From IMG/VR virus record IMGVR_UViG_3300030419_003252, positions 20,544 through 84,543 of that record: a stretch of 64,000 bases of DNA. The stretch is one strand, 5' to 3'. Made by a program: the position numbers and the translations under genes. Source of the DNA: a virus. Shown in pieces: positions 40,718 through 46,051 of this stretch. Below the pieces are notes generated by a model. That model had not been told where the DNA came from. It saw only the letters and a list, made by a program, of their open reading frames with translations, and made no database searches. Numbering within the stretch: position 1 is the first letter of the stretch; each line of letters begins with the position of its first letter.

Positions 40718-41073
40718 GTCCAGTCTGAAGGTTCAGTCTCATACATCTCATCATTATTTTGCATCCAGTCAGGCAACATGTCATCTGTTACCTCTTGGTT
40801 GAAGTAACAATTCGTTTGCTCTGCTTGGATTTTCATTCGTTCCTCATATTTGTCTGCTTCATGGTCAAGAATGTCCATGTTGGCATCGACAAGGAACTGG
40901 GGATCTTCCTTACCTTTATTGGAATAACAAACATAATCCTCAAGGTTATGTTCTGGGAAATCAATCTTATAGTTATCAAGATTCTTTACACCAGGAGGAA
41001 GTGGTTCTTGCCAATACCAATCTTTTGGTTTCGGATGATCAGTGTGATACTCATCATCATGATTAATAGTCAT
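40714..41073 (-). CDS. Acidic protein, unknown
   Basis: A 119-residue very acidic protein (MTINHDDEYHTDHPKPKDWY) rich in Asp, Glu, Asn and Trp. It is related in composition to the small proteins around it and may be a DNA-mimic or a host-binding protein, which is a guess from charge. It overlaps both neighbours by 3-4 bases. No family is recognised. Confidence 0.55.
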   Translation of the reverse strand: MTINHDDEYHTDHPKPKDWYWQEPLPPGVKNLDNYKIDFPEHNLEDYVCYSNKGKEDPQFLVDANMDILDHEADKYEERMKIQAEQTNCYFNQEVTDDMLPDWMQNNDEMYETEPSDWT

Positions 41074-41207
41074 AAGTTCTCCTGTTGGTTTTTAAGCCAC
41101 TTAAAGTAAGTGCTTCTTGTAGCACCTGCTTTCCCATACTTAAGGATAGAATCCTTTTTGCTGGAATTCGGCTTGCGAATCTTTGAAGCTTTCTTTGGAC
41201 GTGGCAT
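41070..41207 (-). CDS. Small basic protein, possible DNA binder
   Basis: A 45-residue basic protein, MPRPKKASKIRKPNSSKKDS then ILKYGKAGATRSTYFKWLKN. The GKAGATRSTYFKWLK part could be the recognition helix of a minimal helix-turn-helix. It is the first gene of a short coupled run and is preceded by the leader hairpin at 41221-41257 and a divergent intergenic region. A regulatory role is possible but unproven. Confidence 0.55.
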   Translation of the reverse strand: MPRPKKASKIRKPNSSKKDSILKYGKAGATRSTYFKWLKNQQENL

Positions 41208-41220
41208 GTTTAAACAGCTC

Positions 41221-41257
41221 GACTGGGACTTACGCAAGATTAACTTGCAGCCCAGTC
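41221..41257 (-). promoter_or_regulatory. GTAAGTCC-family leader hairpin 4
   Basis: Clearest member: on the minus strand a 7-bp stem GACTGGG/CCCAGTC encloses a GCAAG/CTTGC inner hairpin, then GTAAGTCC. It lies 14 bases before the gene that starts at 41207. Confidence 0.7.
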
Positions 41258-41318
41258 TTTCTAAAGTTTATAGAGAATAATTACAGGTAAAATGGGTATA
41301 TAGATTTGTATAAAACGT

Positions 41319-42116
41319 GTGTTACTTCAGAGACTTGCAGGAACGACTCAAGGGATGAGTCCTATTACTAGTCTTAGAGATAGAAGATTAGTACCAAACA
41401 AATTTAGATATGTTCAGGACTTAATCCTTCCTGAAGCAGGAGGCACACGTTTAAGTAAGACAATCAATACACCAGAAGGTCCAATGATTGTTTCCATAGA
41501 TCATCATCAATCTATGGGTCTTGATCGAGGTATTCCTGAAGGTATAGCTTCAGATCTTCAAGACGTGTTTAGAAGAGATAGACATGCTTTAGTTACTGCT
41601 AATCAACCTTTGCTTAATGAAATTCAAGCTAAAGGTACAGGGGTTTCTGGTTTAGGAACTCTATCTTTTGGTTGGGACACAGAAGCAATGGGTCGTCAAG
41701 GATATGACCATTTACATGCACCTAGAAAGGGCATGGGTGCAGGTACAAGTCGAGGCTTATTAAACCAAGTTAAAGAGGTTTATCAAGATGACTTAATACC
41801 ACAAATGGTTGCAATGAATCCTGGTCAAACCATACTTCTAAGTAATGAACCAACCAGTTTACAAAGAGCTTCTCTTTACCAAAGAGCAGGTTTAATGGGA
41901 GGATTAGATCCAATTGGTATGCAGTATTCAATGGTGCAACCAACTGGTCAAATACAACCTATTCAACTCTTTGGAGGTCATTTACCTACTGCGATGACTA
42001 TTCCAGCAGCACAAGATATGGTACGTAAAGCCAAGCTATACAGTGAAGTTCCAGGACAAGAGGCTAAAGTCAAGAGCTTATATCAGAGAGCTGCTGCTTT
42101 AGGTTGGACTCCTTGA
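41319..42116 (+). CDS. Isolated plus-strand gene, unknown
   Basis: A 265-residue protein reading from a GTG at 41319, with an ATG at 41355 as an alternative (MSPITSLRDRRLVPNKFRYV). Motifs such as PGQTILLSNEPTSLQRASLY then QRAGLMGGLDP recall the LYxRAGF strand of GNAT acetyltransferases, but no full GNAT motif is clear. The composition resembles the virion-block proteins. It is the only plus-strand gene in more than 12 kb of minus genes and is convergent with the next minus gene (overlap 34 bases). Function unknown. Confidence 0.5.
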   Translation: MLLQRLAGTTQGMSPITSLRDRRLVPNKFRYVQDLILPEAGGTRLSKTINTPEGPMIVSIDHHQSMGLDRGIPEGIASDLQDVFRRDRHALVTANQPLLNEIQAKGTGVSGLGTLSFGWDTEAMGRQGYDHLHAPRKGMGAGTSRGLLNQVKEVYQDDLIPQMVAMNPGQTILLSNEPTSLQRASLYQRAGLMGGLDPIGMQYSMVQPTGQIQPIQLFGGHLPTAMTIPAAQDMVRKAKLYSEVPGQEAKVKSLYQRAAALGWTP

Positions 42117-42556
42117 ACTTGAGGCATAGATAAACTTGTTACTGTTACATACATCATCTCTGGTAGTTTCTCTGGATAAAAGTCTGCTAATACAGGACAT
42201 AACCAGATGAAACTCTCTTCTGGTTGTAGGAAGTCTTCTAACTGTAGGTAATCAAGACAATGATAAATAGATCCACCAAGTTCATCTTTAGGTAGATGAC
42301 ACTTGAGTCTTAAATCATAATCTGTTTCGTATTCTTCAGTAGAGAATTCAACTTTGATCAATCCATCTTGAATCTTCTTAATATGTTCTTCACCATACTT
42401 CTGTTTAAGTAAGGCATTTACTAGCTTTGTTGCTGAGTGCAATAGTGGTTCATCTTCTATGCAACTTCCATTAGGAAACTCATAGTCGAAGCACCAAAGT
42501 TTCTGGTCATCTTGTCCTAATTGATTCTGGATGTAATGACAGGTGATTGTAAACAT
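42083..42556 (-). CDS. Acidic conserved protein, unknown
   Basis: A 157-residue protein (MFTITCHYIQNQLGQDDQKL) with Cys, Trp and acidic residues and an alternating strand-helix pattern (CFDYEFPNGSCIEDEPLLHS). The leader CTCAACTCAACTC precedes the ATG. Its 3' end overlaps the convergent plus gene. No family is recognised with confidence. Confidence 0.5.
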   Translation of the reverse strand: MFTITCHYIQNQLGQDDQKLWCFDYEFPNGSCIEDEPLLHSATKLVNALLKQKYGEEHIKKIQDGLIKVEFSTEEYETDYDLRLKCHLPKDELGGSIYHCLDYLQLEDFLQPEESFIWLCPVLADFYPEKLPEMMYVTVTSLSMPQVQGVQPKAAAL

Positions 42557-42578
42557 AGAGTTGAGTTGAGGTTAATAA

Positions 42579-42617
42579 TGGGACTTACATAGATGTTATG
42601 GTTATGCAGACCTATGT
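42579..42617 (-). promoter_or_regulatory. GTAAGTCC-family leader hairpin 5
   Basis: On the minus strand ACATAG (from CTATGT at 42612-42617) pairs with CTATGT (ACATAG at 42587-42592), and GTAAGTCCCA follows. It lies 23 bases before the ATG at 42556. The outer stem is weaker than in other copies. Confidence 0.5.
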
Positions 42618-42618
42618 T

Positions 42619-42642
42619 CTCTTGGCCCCTTAATTCCAAGAG
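42619..42642 (-). other. Intercistronic hairpin CTCTTGG/CCAAGAG
   Basis: A perfect 7-bp stem with a 10-base loop lies downstream of the gene ending at 42677 and immediately upstream of leader hairpin 5. There is no T-run, so it is not a simple terminator. Confidence 0.5.
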
Positions 42643-42676
42643 AAATACATCTATTGCCCAGCTTCGCTGCTAGACG

Positions 42677-42937
42677 TTACTCTTTCCCATTGGTGATGGG
42701 TGCAGCGGTGGGGGTTTGGGGTACTAGAGATAAACGATTTTGACCGTGGCGAGAGACTCGTCCACTATCAAATTTCACTTCGTAATACCAATGAACACGT
42801 CCAACTTTATTGGCCTGTGGTATAGCTTTAAGGACTTTCCCATAGTCCACTCGTGGTCCAGATGCTGTTCCACCTGTTCCTACTTTGACTACGGGATCTC
42901 CGAGCTTAAACTTTTGGCCAACTGTTGGATTTGTCAT
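42677..42937 (-). CDS. SH3/KOW-like protein
   Basis: An 86-residue protein (MTNPTVGQKFKLGDPVVKVG) with beta-barrel-like alternation (FKLGDPVVKVGTGG, VHWYYEVKFDSGRVSRHG) and a Pro/Ala-rich tail. It is a likely paralogue of the protein at 39699-39926. The start overlaps the preceding stop in ATGA. Function unknown. Confidence 0.6.
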   Translation of the reverse strand: MTNPTVGQKFKLGDPVVKVGTGGTASGPRVDYGKVLKAIPQANKVGRVHWYYEVKFDSGRVSRHGQNRLSLVPQTPTAAPITNGKE

Positions 42938-43140
42938 TGATTGGGTTTCCTTCTCTTAATCTTTTTAATCAAGACCTTGGATTTGTCAAGCTTTGGTAGT
43001 CGTTCACCTTTTGGAAAGGTAAACTCCAAATTCTGGACAATTCCATCATGATAAGTCTTCTTAATAGAAAAGTATACACGATCATCTGTAGTAATTACAG
43101 TGACGTGATCAGGAGAAGTAATATCAATTTGTTCCTTCAT
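42934..43140 (-). CDS. Small basic beta protein, unknown
   Basis: A 68-residue protein (MKEQIDITSPDHVTVITTDD) with beta strands and a very basic C-terminus (KVLIKKIKRRKPNQ). The gene overlaps the upstream gene by 17 bases and is coupled to the SH3-like gene. No family is recognised. Confidence 0.55.
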   Translation of the reverse strand: MKEQIDITSPDHVTVITTDDRVYFSIKKTYHDGIVQNLEFTFPKGERLPKLDKSKVLIKKIKRRKPNQ

Positions 43141-43315
43141 CTTCTAGTATTGTTGGAATTTGATTGAGACTTGAGCCGTCCCAATCGTGGTCTTCCAGGT
43201 ACTCAAGCCTTGCAGCATCGAGTGCCTTGTTGAGCTTGTACTCTTCATAAGCTTGTTCAGCTAGTTCGTCACGCTCTTCTTTTCGCTGACGATCATATTC
43301 ACTCATAGTTGACAT
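43124..43315 (-). CDS. Small charged helical protein
   Basis: A 63-residue protein from the ATG at 43315 (MSTMSEYDRQRKEERDELAE); the leader TATTCAAATC abuts this start, matching other genes here. MSEYDRQ at 43306 is an alternative. It is almost fully helical and charged, and ends GSSLNQIPTILEDEGTN. Function unknown. Confidence 0.55.
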   Translation of the reverse strand: MSTMSEYDRQRKEERDELAEQAYEEYKLNKALDAARLEYLEDHDWDGSSLNQIPTILEDEGTN

Positions 43316-43334
43316 GATTTGAATAGAAATAGGG

Positions 43335-43517
43335 TTAATAGCCAAGCTTGTCACAAAGAACTCTAAACTTGTCAGGGTTCTTTGCGATGTAGTTTGGGTT
43401 ATCACAATCACGTTGCAATACGAAACGCATTGAAGTGAGTGATGATAGGGGTAATATAACTGCTACTGAAAGCATAAAGATGCAAGCAGTCATAAAAATT
43501 TTAGTGTGATTTTCCAT
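43335..43517 (-). CDS. Small exported or membrane protein
   Basis: A 60-residue protein (MENHTKIFMTACIFMLSVAV). Residues 7-28 are hydrophobic (signal peptide or anchor), followed by a polar part with two Cys (QRDCDNPNYIAKNPDKFRVL, then CDKLGY). The pattern is close to that of a 63-residue protein at 44845-45036, whose C-terminus also has CDDFGYP, so the two are probably related. Function unknown. Confidence 0.6.
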   Translation of the reverse strand: MENHTKIFMTACIFMLSVAVILPLSSLTSMRFVLQRDCDNPNYIAKNPDKFRVLCDKLGY

Positions 43518-43535
43518 AGGATTAAATCAACAATA

Positions 43536-43574
43536 GAGGGAAAGAATCCCTCAGTCTGCCCCCGAAGGAGCAGA
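43536..43574 (-). other. Tandem hairpins with UUCG tetraloop
   Basis: On the minus strand an 8-bp stem TCTGCTCC/GGGGCAGA closed by a TTCG loop (43555-43574) is followed by GAGGG/CCCTC with a 7-base loop (43536-43552). They fill the gap between the gene ending at 43585 and the gene starting at 43517. C(UUCG)G hairpins are very stable. There is no T-run. Confidence 0.65.
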
Positions 43575-43584
43575 GGGAGAGAAT

Positions 43585-43839
43585 CTAGATGTGCTCTTCA
43601 AATATGCCATCAACCATGGATTGATAGTAGTAATTCTGCATTTCGGATTTCATATCCAAGAGTCTTGTTGTTGGAGGTAACTCTTTCGAGTCAATCCTCC
43701 TCCAAGTCTTAGAGAAATCACTGAAGAACTCAAGGTGTAACCAGAGTTGTTCAAATTTAGAATTAGGCTGCTTATCAATATTCCAGAAGACACGTTGATC
43801 TTCTTGGGGTTGGTAATAGCAGGATGTGAAGTGTTCCAT
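43585..43839 (-). CDS. Small protein, unknown
   Basis: An 84-residue protein from the ATG at 43839 (MEHFTSCYYQPQEDQRVFWN). It is aromatic and charged, with FEQLWLHLEFFSDFSKTWRR. It starts just past the stop of the gene upstream, so the two are coupled. No family is recognised. Confidence 0.5.
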   Translation of the reverse strand: MEHFTSCYYQPQEDQRVFWNIDKQPNSKFEQLWLHLEFFSDFSKTWRRIDSKELPPTTRLLDMKSEMQNYYYQSMVDGIFEEHI

Positions 43840-43840
43840 C

Positions 43841-44227
43841 TTAGAAAAGGATGCCCCAGATGAATACAACAGCGGCAAGCACAAGTGCAAAGTCACGCTC
43901 TTGTCTTAAATCATCAATTGTTTTGGCATCCTCAGCCTGTATTACACAAGCTTCATCAATGATGTCGGCTTTCAAGGATTTCTCAGTGATCTCCTGGATA
44001 GGTTCTACTGATACTTCCTTAGCTTTAGACACCTTGGGAGCTTGTATTTTCACAGGCTCTACAATCTTCTTAACTGCTTCTAACTCTTTGAGCTGTTGCT
44101 CTAGAGGAGTAGCAATTGCAAGTTGAGCTTGAAGGTCTTCCTTAGCTTGAGCAATTTCTGCTTCAATAGGATGAACAGCATGTTTTGCAACAGGGTTGTT
44201 CTTACGACTTCTAGTTCTTCGTGCCAT
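43841..44227 (-). CDS. Membrane-anchored coiled-coil protein
   Basis: A 128-residue protein from the ATG at 44227 (MARRTRSRKNNPVAKHAVHP). The N-terminus is basic, the middle is a coiled coil (EAEIAQAKEDLQAQLAIATP to EQQLKELEAVKKIVEPVKI), and the C-terminus ends in one membrane helix (FALVLAAVVFIWGILF). C-terminal anchoring with a cytoplasmic coiled coil suggests a scaffold at the inner membrane. Leader CAATTCAATTC precedes the start. Confidence 0.6.
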   Translation of the reverse strand: MARRTRSRKNNPVAKHAVHPIEAEIAQAKEDLQAQLAIATPLEQQLKELEAVKKIVEPVKIQAPKVSKAKEVSVEPIQEITEKSLKADIIDEACVIQAEDAKTIDDLRQERDFALVLAAVVFIWGILF

Positions 44228-44255
44228 AGGAATTGAATTGTAGTTGAGTAGTGTG

Positions 44256-44285
44256 GTCGGACTAGTTCCACTAATTAAAGTCCAA
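44256..44285 (-). other. Second hairpin of junction 6 (GGACT/AGTCC)
   Basis: Minus-strand GGACT and AGTCC flank TTTAATTAGTGGAACT-type sequence. It is nearly the same as the hairpin at 44780-44806 (GTATTGGACTyTAAyyAGTG core), which shows a duplicated element. It lies about 30 bases before the start at 44227. Confidence 0.55.
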
Positions 44286-44287
44286 TA

Positions 44288-44332
44288 CGAGGGAGGGGAG
44301 TTGAACCCCTCCAAAGATGCCTACATCTCTCG
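44288..44332 (-). other. T-loop minihelix, junction 6
   Basis: On the minus strand CGAG (44332-44329, inside the last codons of the SSB gene) pairs with CTCG (44291-44288). Inside is a perfect 7-bp hairpin GGAGGGG/CCCCTCC with loop TTCAACT, which fits the tRNA T-loop consensus TTCRANY. There is no anticodon or D arm, so it is not a tRNA gene. Confidence 0.7.
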
Positions 44333-44758
44333 GTTAGCCATTGATACGCCAACATTGCCAGCGCAATCAGTAGCTATTGTTCCACCAGAAGCTTTCGCCT
44401 CTGCTGTCGCTTCAGCTAATTCACGTAGTTCTCTACTGATCTTTCCAAGACCATTATCGACTGAACGTGAAGAGGTGACAACAACCTGATACCTACCACG
44501 AGGTTCTCCAGTATTCTTGTCAGTCCAAGTGTTGTAGGAGTTACGTGTCGTTAAGGCAATGTTATCGCCTTTGTTGAAACGTTCGGAGATCTTCTTACCA
44601 TCGCCATTGAAAGCAATGACAGGTTGAGCGGATTCTCCGTCTCTAGAACCCATTGGGATGACACGGAATTCAGTGATGGCTACACCATCCTTTGGATAAC
44701 GTGTGGTGATGTCGGTCACGATGCGACCTACAAGAGTACCTTGGTTGAATACAGACAT
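44321..44758 (-). CDS. ssb: Single-stranded DNA-binding protein, SSB type
   Basis: A 145-residue protein from the ATG at 44758 (MSVFNQGTLVGRIVTDITTR). LVGRIVTDITTRYPKDGVAI then FRVIPMGSRDGESAQPVIAF, NKGDNIALTTRNSYNTWTDK and YQVVVTSSRS reproduce the strand order of bacterial SSB OB folds. It lacks the acidic DDxPF tip and ends SMANREM, so it may not recruit host partners, in contrast to the 278-residue candidate at 30396. Leader CACAATTCAAATCAGCTC precedes the start. The last codons form the outer stem of a minihelix. Confidence 0.75.
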   Translation of the reverse strand: MSVFNQGTLVGRIVTDITTRYPKDGVAITEFRVIPMGSRDGESAQPVIAFNGDGKKISERFNKGDNIALTTRNSYNTWTDKNTGEPRGRYQVVVTSSRSVDNGLGKISRELRELAEATAEAKASGGTIATDCAGNVGVSMANREM

Positions 44759-44779
44759 GAGCTGATTTGAATTGTGTGG

Positions 44780-44806
44780 CTGGACTAGTTCCACTGGTTA
44801 GAGTCC
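44780..44806 (-). other. Second hairpin of junction 5 (GGACT/AGTCC)
   Basis: On the minus strand TGGACT and AGTCCA flank a region nearly identical to that at 44256-44285. It lies about 22 bases before the SSB start. Confidence 0.55.
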
Positions 44807-44810
44807 AATA

Positions 44811-44855
44811 CCAAGCCAGGAGATTTGATCTCCCAGCATCACGCTTATGACTTGG
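44811..44855 (-). other. T-loop minihelix, junction 5
   Basis: On the minus strand CCAAG (44855-44851, end of the upstream gene) pairs with CTTGG (44815-44811). The inner hairpin GGGAG/CTCCT has a 7-base loop ATCAAAT, similar to a T-loop at positions 2-7. Confidence 0.6.
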
Positions 44856-45036
44856 TTGGGTATCCAAAATCATCACAGAAGTTGAGATGATTCTGGTGTA
44901 AGTGTTCAGGCCAATCATGTGTAAGGCACTGATGAGCAGTAGCCTTATCAATTAGATGACCAATCACAGAGGGAATGCCTATAAAGAAAGCTGCCGTAGC
45001 AGCTACTGATAGAACAGCTTTATAAGGGGTAGGCAT
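44845..45036 (-). CDS. Small exported or membrane protein
   Basis: A 63-residue protein (MPTPYKAVLSVAATAAFFIG) with a hydrophobic helix at residues 7-29 and a His/Cys-rich polar tail (CLTHDWPEHLHQNHLNFCDD, then FGYPTKS). It resembles the protein at 43335-43517 in layout and in the C-terminal CDxxGYP motif. The start is 5 bases after a hairpin-T-run. Function unknown. Confidence 0.6.
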   Translation of the reverse strand: MPTPYKAVLSVAATAAFFIGIPSVIGHLIDKATAHQCLTHDWPEHLHQNHLNFCDDFGYPTKS

Positions 45037-45040
45037 GGTT

Positions 45041-45066
45041 AAAAAAAACTACTCTCAGCGAGTAGT
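45041..45066 (-). terminator. Terminator-like hairpin beside a start codon
   Basis: Minus-strand ACTACTC/GAGTAGT (7 bp, loop GCTGA) is followed by eight Ts, the form of an intrinsic terminator. The T-run ends only 4 bases before the ATG at 45036. It may attenuate transcription or shape the ribosome site. It resembles the hairpins at 45528-45546 and 45288-45304, which lack the T-run. Confidence 0.6.
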
Positions 45067-45069
45067 AAT

Positions 45070-45110
45070 ACCGAGGGAGGGGAATCGAACCCCTCCTTCA
45101 CCTTCTCGGT
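45070..45110 (-). other. T-loop minihelix, junction 4
   Basis: Best example. A 6-bp outer stem ACCGAG/CTCGGT begins at the last base of the upstream gene (45110). It encloses a perfect 7-bp hairpin GGAGGGG/CCCCTCC with loop TTCGATT, an exact TTCRANY match. It is followed 3 bases later by the terminator-like hairpin. Confidence 0.75.
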
Positions 45111-45274
45111 TAGTGAATCAACTTTGGATCAGATACAAGATTAGTGATCCATGCATCCCATTCCTCTGGGGAGAAATTATCTGCAACGATCTTTGGAAAA
45201 TCTTGTGCAATGAGTCCAAGATCCTTAAGGATTCTTGTGTCATGTTTAAATCTACGTTGATTTGAGTTAGCCAT
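45110..45274 (-). CDS. Small protein, unknown
   Basis: A 54-residue protein from the ATG at 45274 (MANSNQRRFKHDTRILKDLG). It has one basic helix and an acidic helix (NFSPEEWDAWITNLVSDPKL). A longer frame upstream runs through a hairpin and is unlikely. The leader is TTTATTCAGCTCA. Function unknown. Confidence 0.55.
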   Translation of the reverse strand: MANSNQRRFKHDTRILKDLGLIAQDFPKIVADNFSPEEWDAWITNLVSDPKLIH

Positions 45275-45287
45275 TGAGCTGAATAAA

Positions 45288-45304
45288 CCATCCTCAGTGG
45301 ATGG
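45288..45304 (-). other. Second hairpin of junction 3 (RCTGA loop)
   Basis: CCATCC/GGATGG with loop ACTGA on the minus strand, 13 bases before the ATG at 45274. The 5-base loop is the same as in the hairpin at 45528-45546. Confidence 0.6.
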
Positions 45305-45308
45305 CAAT

Positions 45309-45353
45309 GGATAAGGGAGGGATTGCACCTCCCACTAGCCTTACGCTTTATCC
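45309..45353 (-). other. T-loop minihelix, junction 3
   Basis: Outer stem GGATAA/TTATCC, beginning in the last codons (GAG GAT AAA) of the upstream gene and spanning its stop. The inner 6-bp hairpin GGGAGG/CCTCCC has loop TGCAATC. Confidence 0.7.
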
Positions 45354-45517
45354 TCTTCCTTAGCAGCAGGAAGTTGTGGTTCCGTGTAGATCATCTGGGC
45401 GATGCCTCTACGGAGATCTCTAGTAGCAGTTCTAATTTGCTTAGGGTTTTCAATGACATCACCTGTCATATGGAATCCTTTAGCAACTATGCTCTGTACT
45501 TTAGATAAGATCTTCAT
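45341..45517 (-). CDS. Small protein, unknown
   Basis: A 58-residue protein, MKILSKVQSIVAKGFHMTGD then VIENPKQIRTATRDLRRGIA and ending PQLPAAKEEDKA. It is helical and basic with an acidic tail. It is embedded between two complex intercistronic RNA structures. Codons and tight spacing suggest that it is real. Function unknown. Confidence 0.55.
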   Translation of the reverse strand: MKILSKVQSIVAKGFHMTGDVIENPKQIRTATRDLRRGIAQMIYTEPQLPAAKEEDKA

Positions 45518-45527
45518 TGGTTTAATG

Positions 45528-45546
45528 ACTACTCTCAGTGAGTAGT
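45528..45546 (-). other. Second hairpin of junction 2 (RCTGA loop)
   Basis: ACTACTC/GAGTAGT with loop ACTGA on the minus strand, 10 bases before the ATG at 45517. It has the same stem as the terminator-like hairpin at 45041-45066 but lacks a T-run. Confidence 0.65.
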
Positions 45547-45550
45547 AATG

Positions 45551-45593
45551 GCTATTGGGGGAGTTGCACCCCCCATGCCCCTAACGGGATAGC
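45551..45593 (-). other. T-loop minihelix, junction 2
   Basis: Outer stem GCTAT/ATAGC on the minus strand, with the 5' side in the last codons (AAG CTA TCC) of the upstream gene. The inner stem GGGGG/CCCCC has a 7-base loop TGCAACT. Confidence 0.7.
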
Positions 45594-45796
45594 TTTAGGC
45601 GTATGCCTACGTCACATTTCTCTGCATATGCCCGTGTTGAAAAATCACCACTGAGCATTGCAATACGAGCGTTAACTTCGCCTAAGAAGGCAGCAGTACT
45701 GATATTAGAAATATCAGCTGAGTTAACGATGACGTTAAAACCGTTCAATAGGTTTCCAGCTGCTTGCCAGCATCTGTTCCAGAAGAGATCGGTCAT
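45581..45796 (-). CDS. Small protein, unknown
   Basis: A 71-residue protein (MTDLFWNRCWQAAGNLLNGF), mostly helical, Ala-rich and with a basic end (KCDVGIRLKLSR). The last codons form part of the junction 2 minihelix. Function unknown. Confidence 0.55.
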   Translation of the reverse strand: MTDLFWNRCWQAAGNLLNGFNVIVNSADISNISTAAFLGEVNARIAMLSGDFSTRAYAEKCDVGIRLKLSR

Positions 45797-45819
45797 TGTT
45801 TGGATAACTCCAAAGGTGT

Positions 45820-45841
45820 GGTACCTATCTCCACGGGAGGT
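45820..45841 (-). other. Second hairpin of junction 1
   Basis: On the minus strand TACCT and AGGTA flank CTCC/GGAG. It has no RCTGA loop, but occupies the same place between minihelix and next start. Confidence 0.4.
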
Positions 45842-45844
45842 AAG

Positions 45845-45887
45845 ACTGAGGGAAGGGAGTTGAACCCCTCCTTAAAACCCACTCAGT
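45845..45887 (-). other. T-loop minihelix, junction 1
   Basis: Outer stem ACTGAG/CTCAGT starts in the last sense codon and stop (AAC TGA) of the upstream gene. The inner 7-bp hairpin GGAGGGG/CCCTTCC has one G-U pair and loop TTCAACT, an exact T-loop consensus. Confidence 0.7.
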
Positions 45888-46017
45888 TAGTTGGTACATA
45901 TGAATGCCATGAGCCGCTGTAATGATGAGTAGCAAAGGCCATTCCTATGCAGAAGACTGCAAATGGAATTGGATGCTCGTCAATCATGTAAGCGAAAGCT
46001 GCAAAGATGCGATTCAT
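45883..46017 (-). CDS. Small membrane-like protein, first gene of the minus block
   Basis: A 44-residue protein, MNRIFAAFAYMIDEHPIPFA then VFCIGMAFATHHYSGSWHSY. Two short hydrophobic segments (residues 4-12 and 18-30) and aromatic/His residues suggest membrane association. AAGGAG lies before the start. It is the first gene after the putative origin, so its transcript carries the leader hairpin at 46052-46083. Function unknown. Confidence 0.6.
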   Translation of the reverse strand: MNRIFAAFAYMIDEHPIPFAVFCIGMAFATHHYSGSWHSYVPTN

Positions 46018-46051
46018 TTAAGTAACTCCTTGAGTTGAAGTGAACAAAAGC

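Noticed and set aside
45070-45110. A tRNA gene on the minus strand, suggested by GGTTCGATTCC
   Set aside because: Only about 10 bases separate the 5' strand of the outer stem from the T arm. There is no D arm, anticodon arm or CCA, and the same holds for the five related elements.
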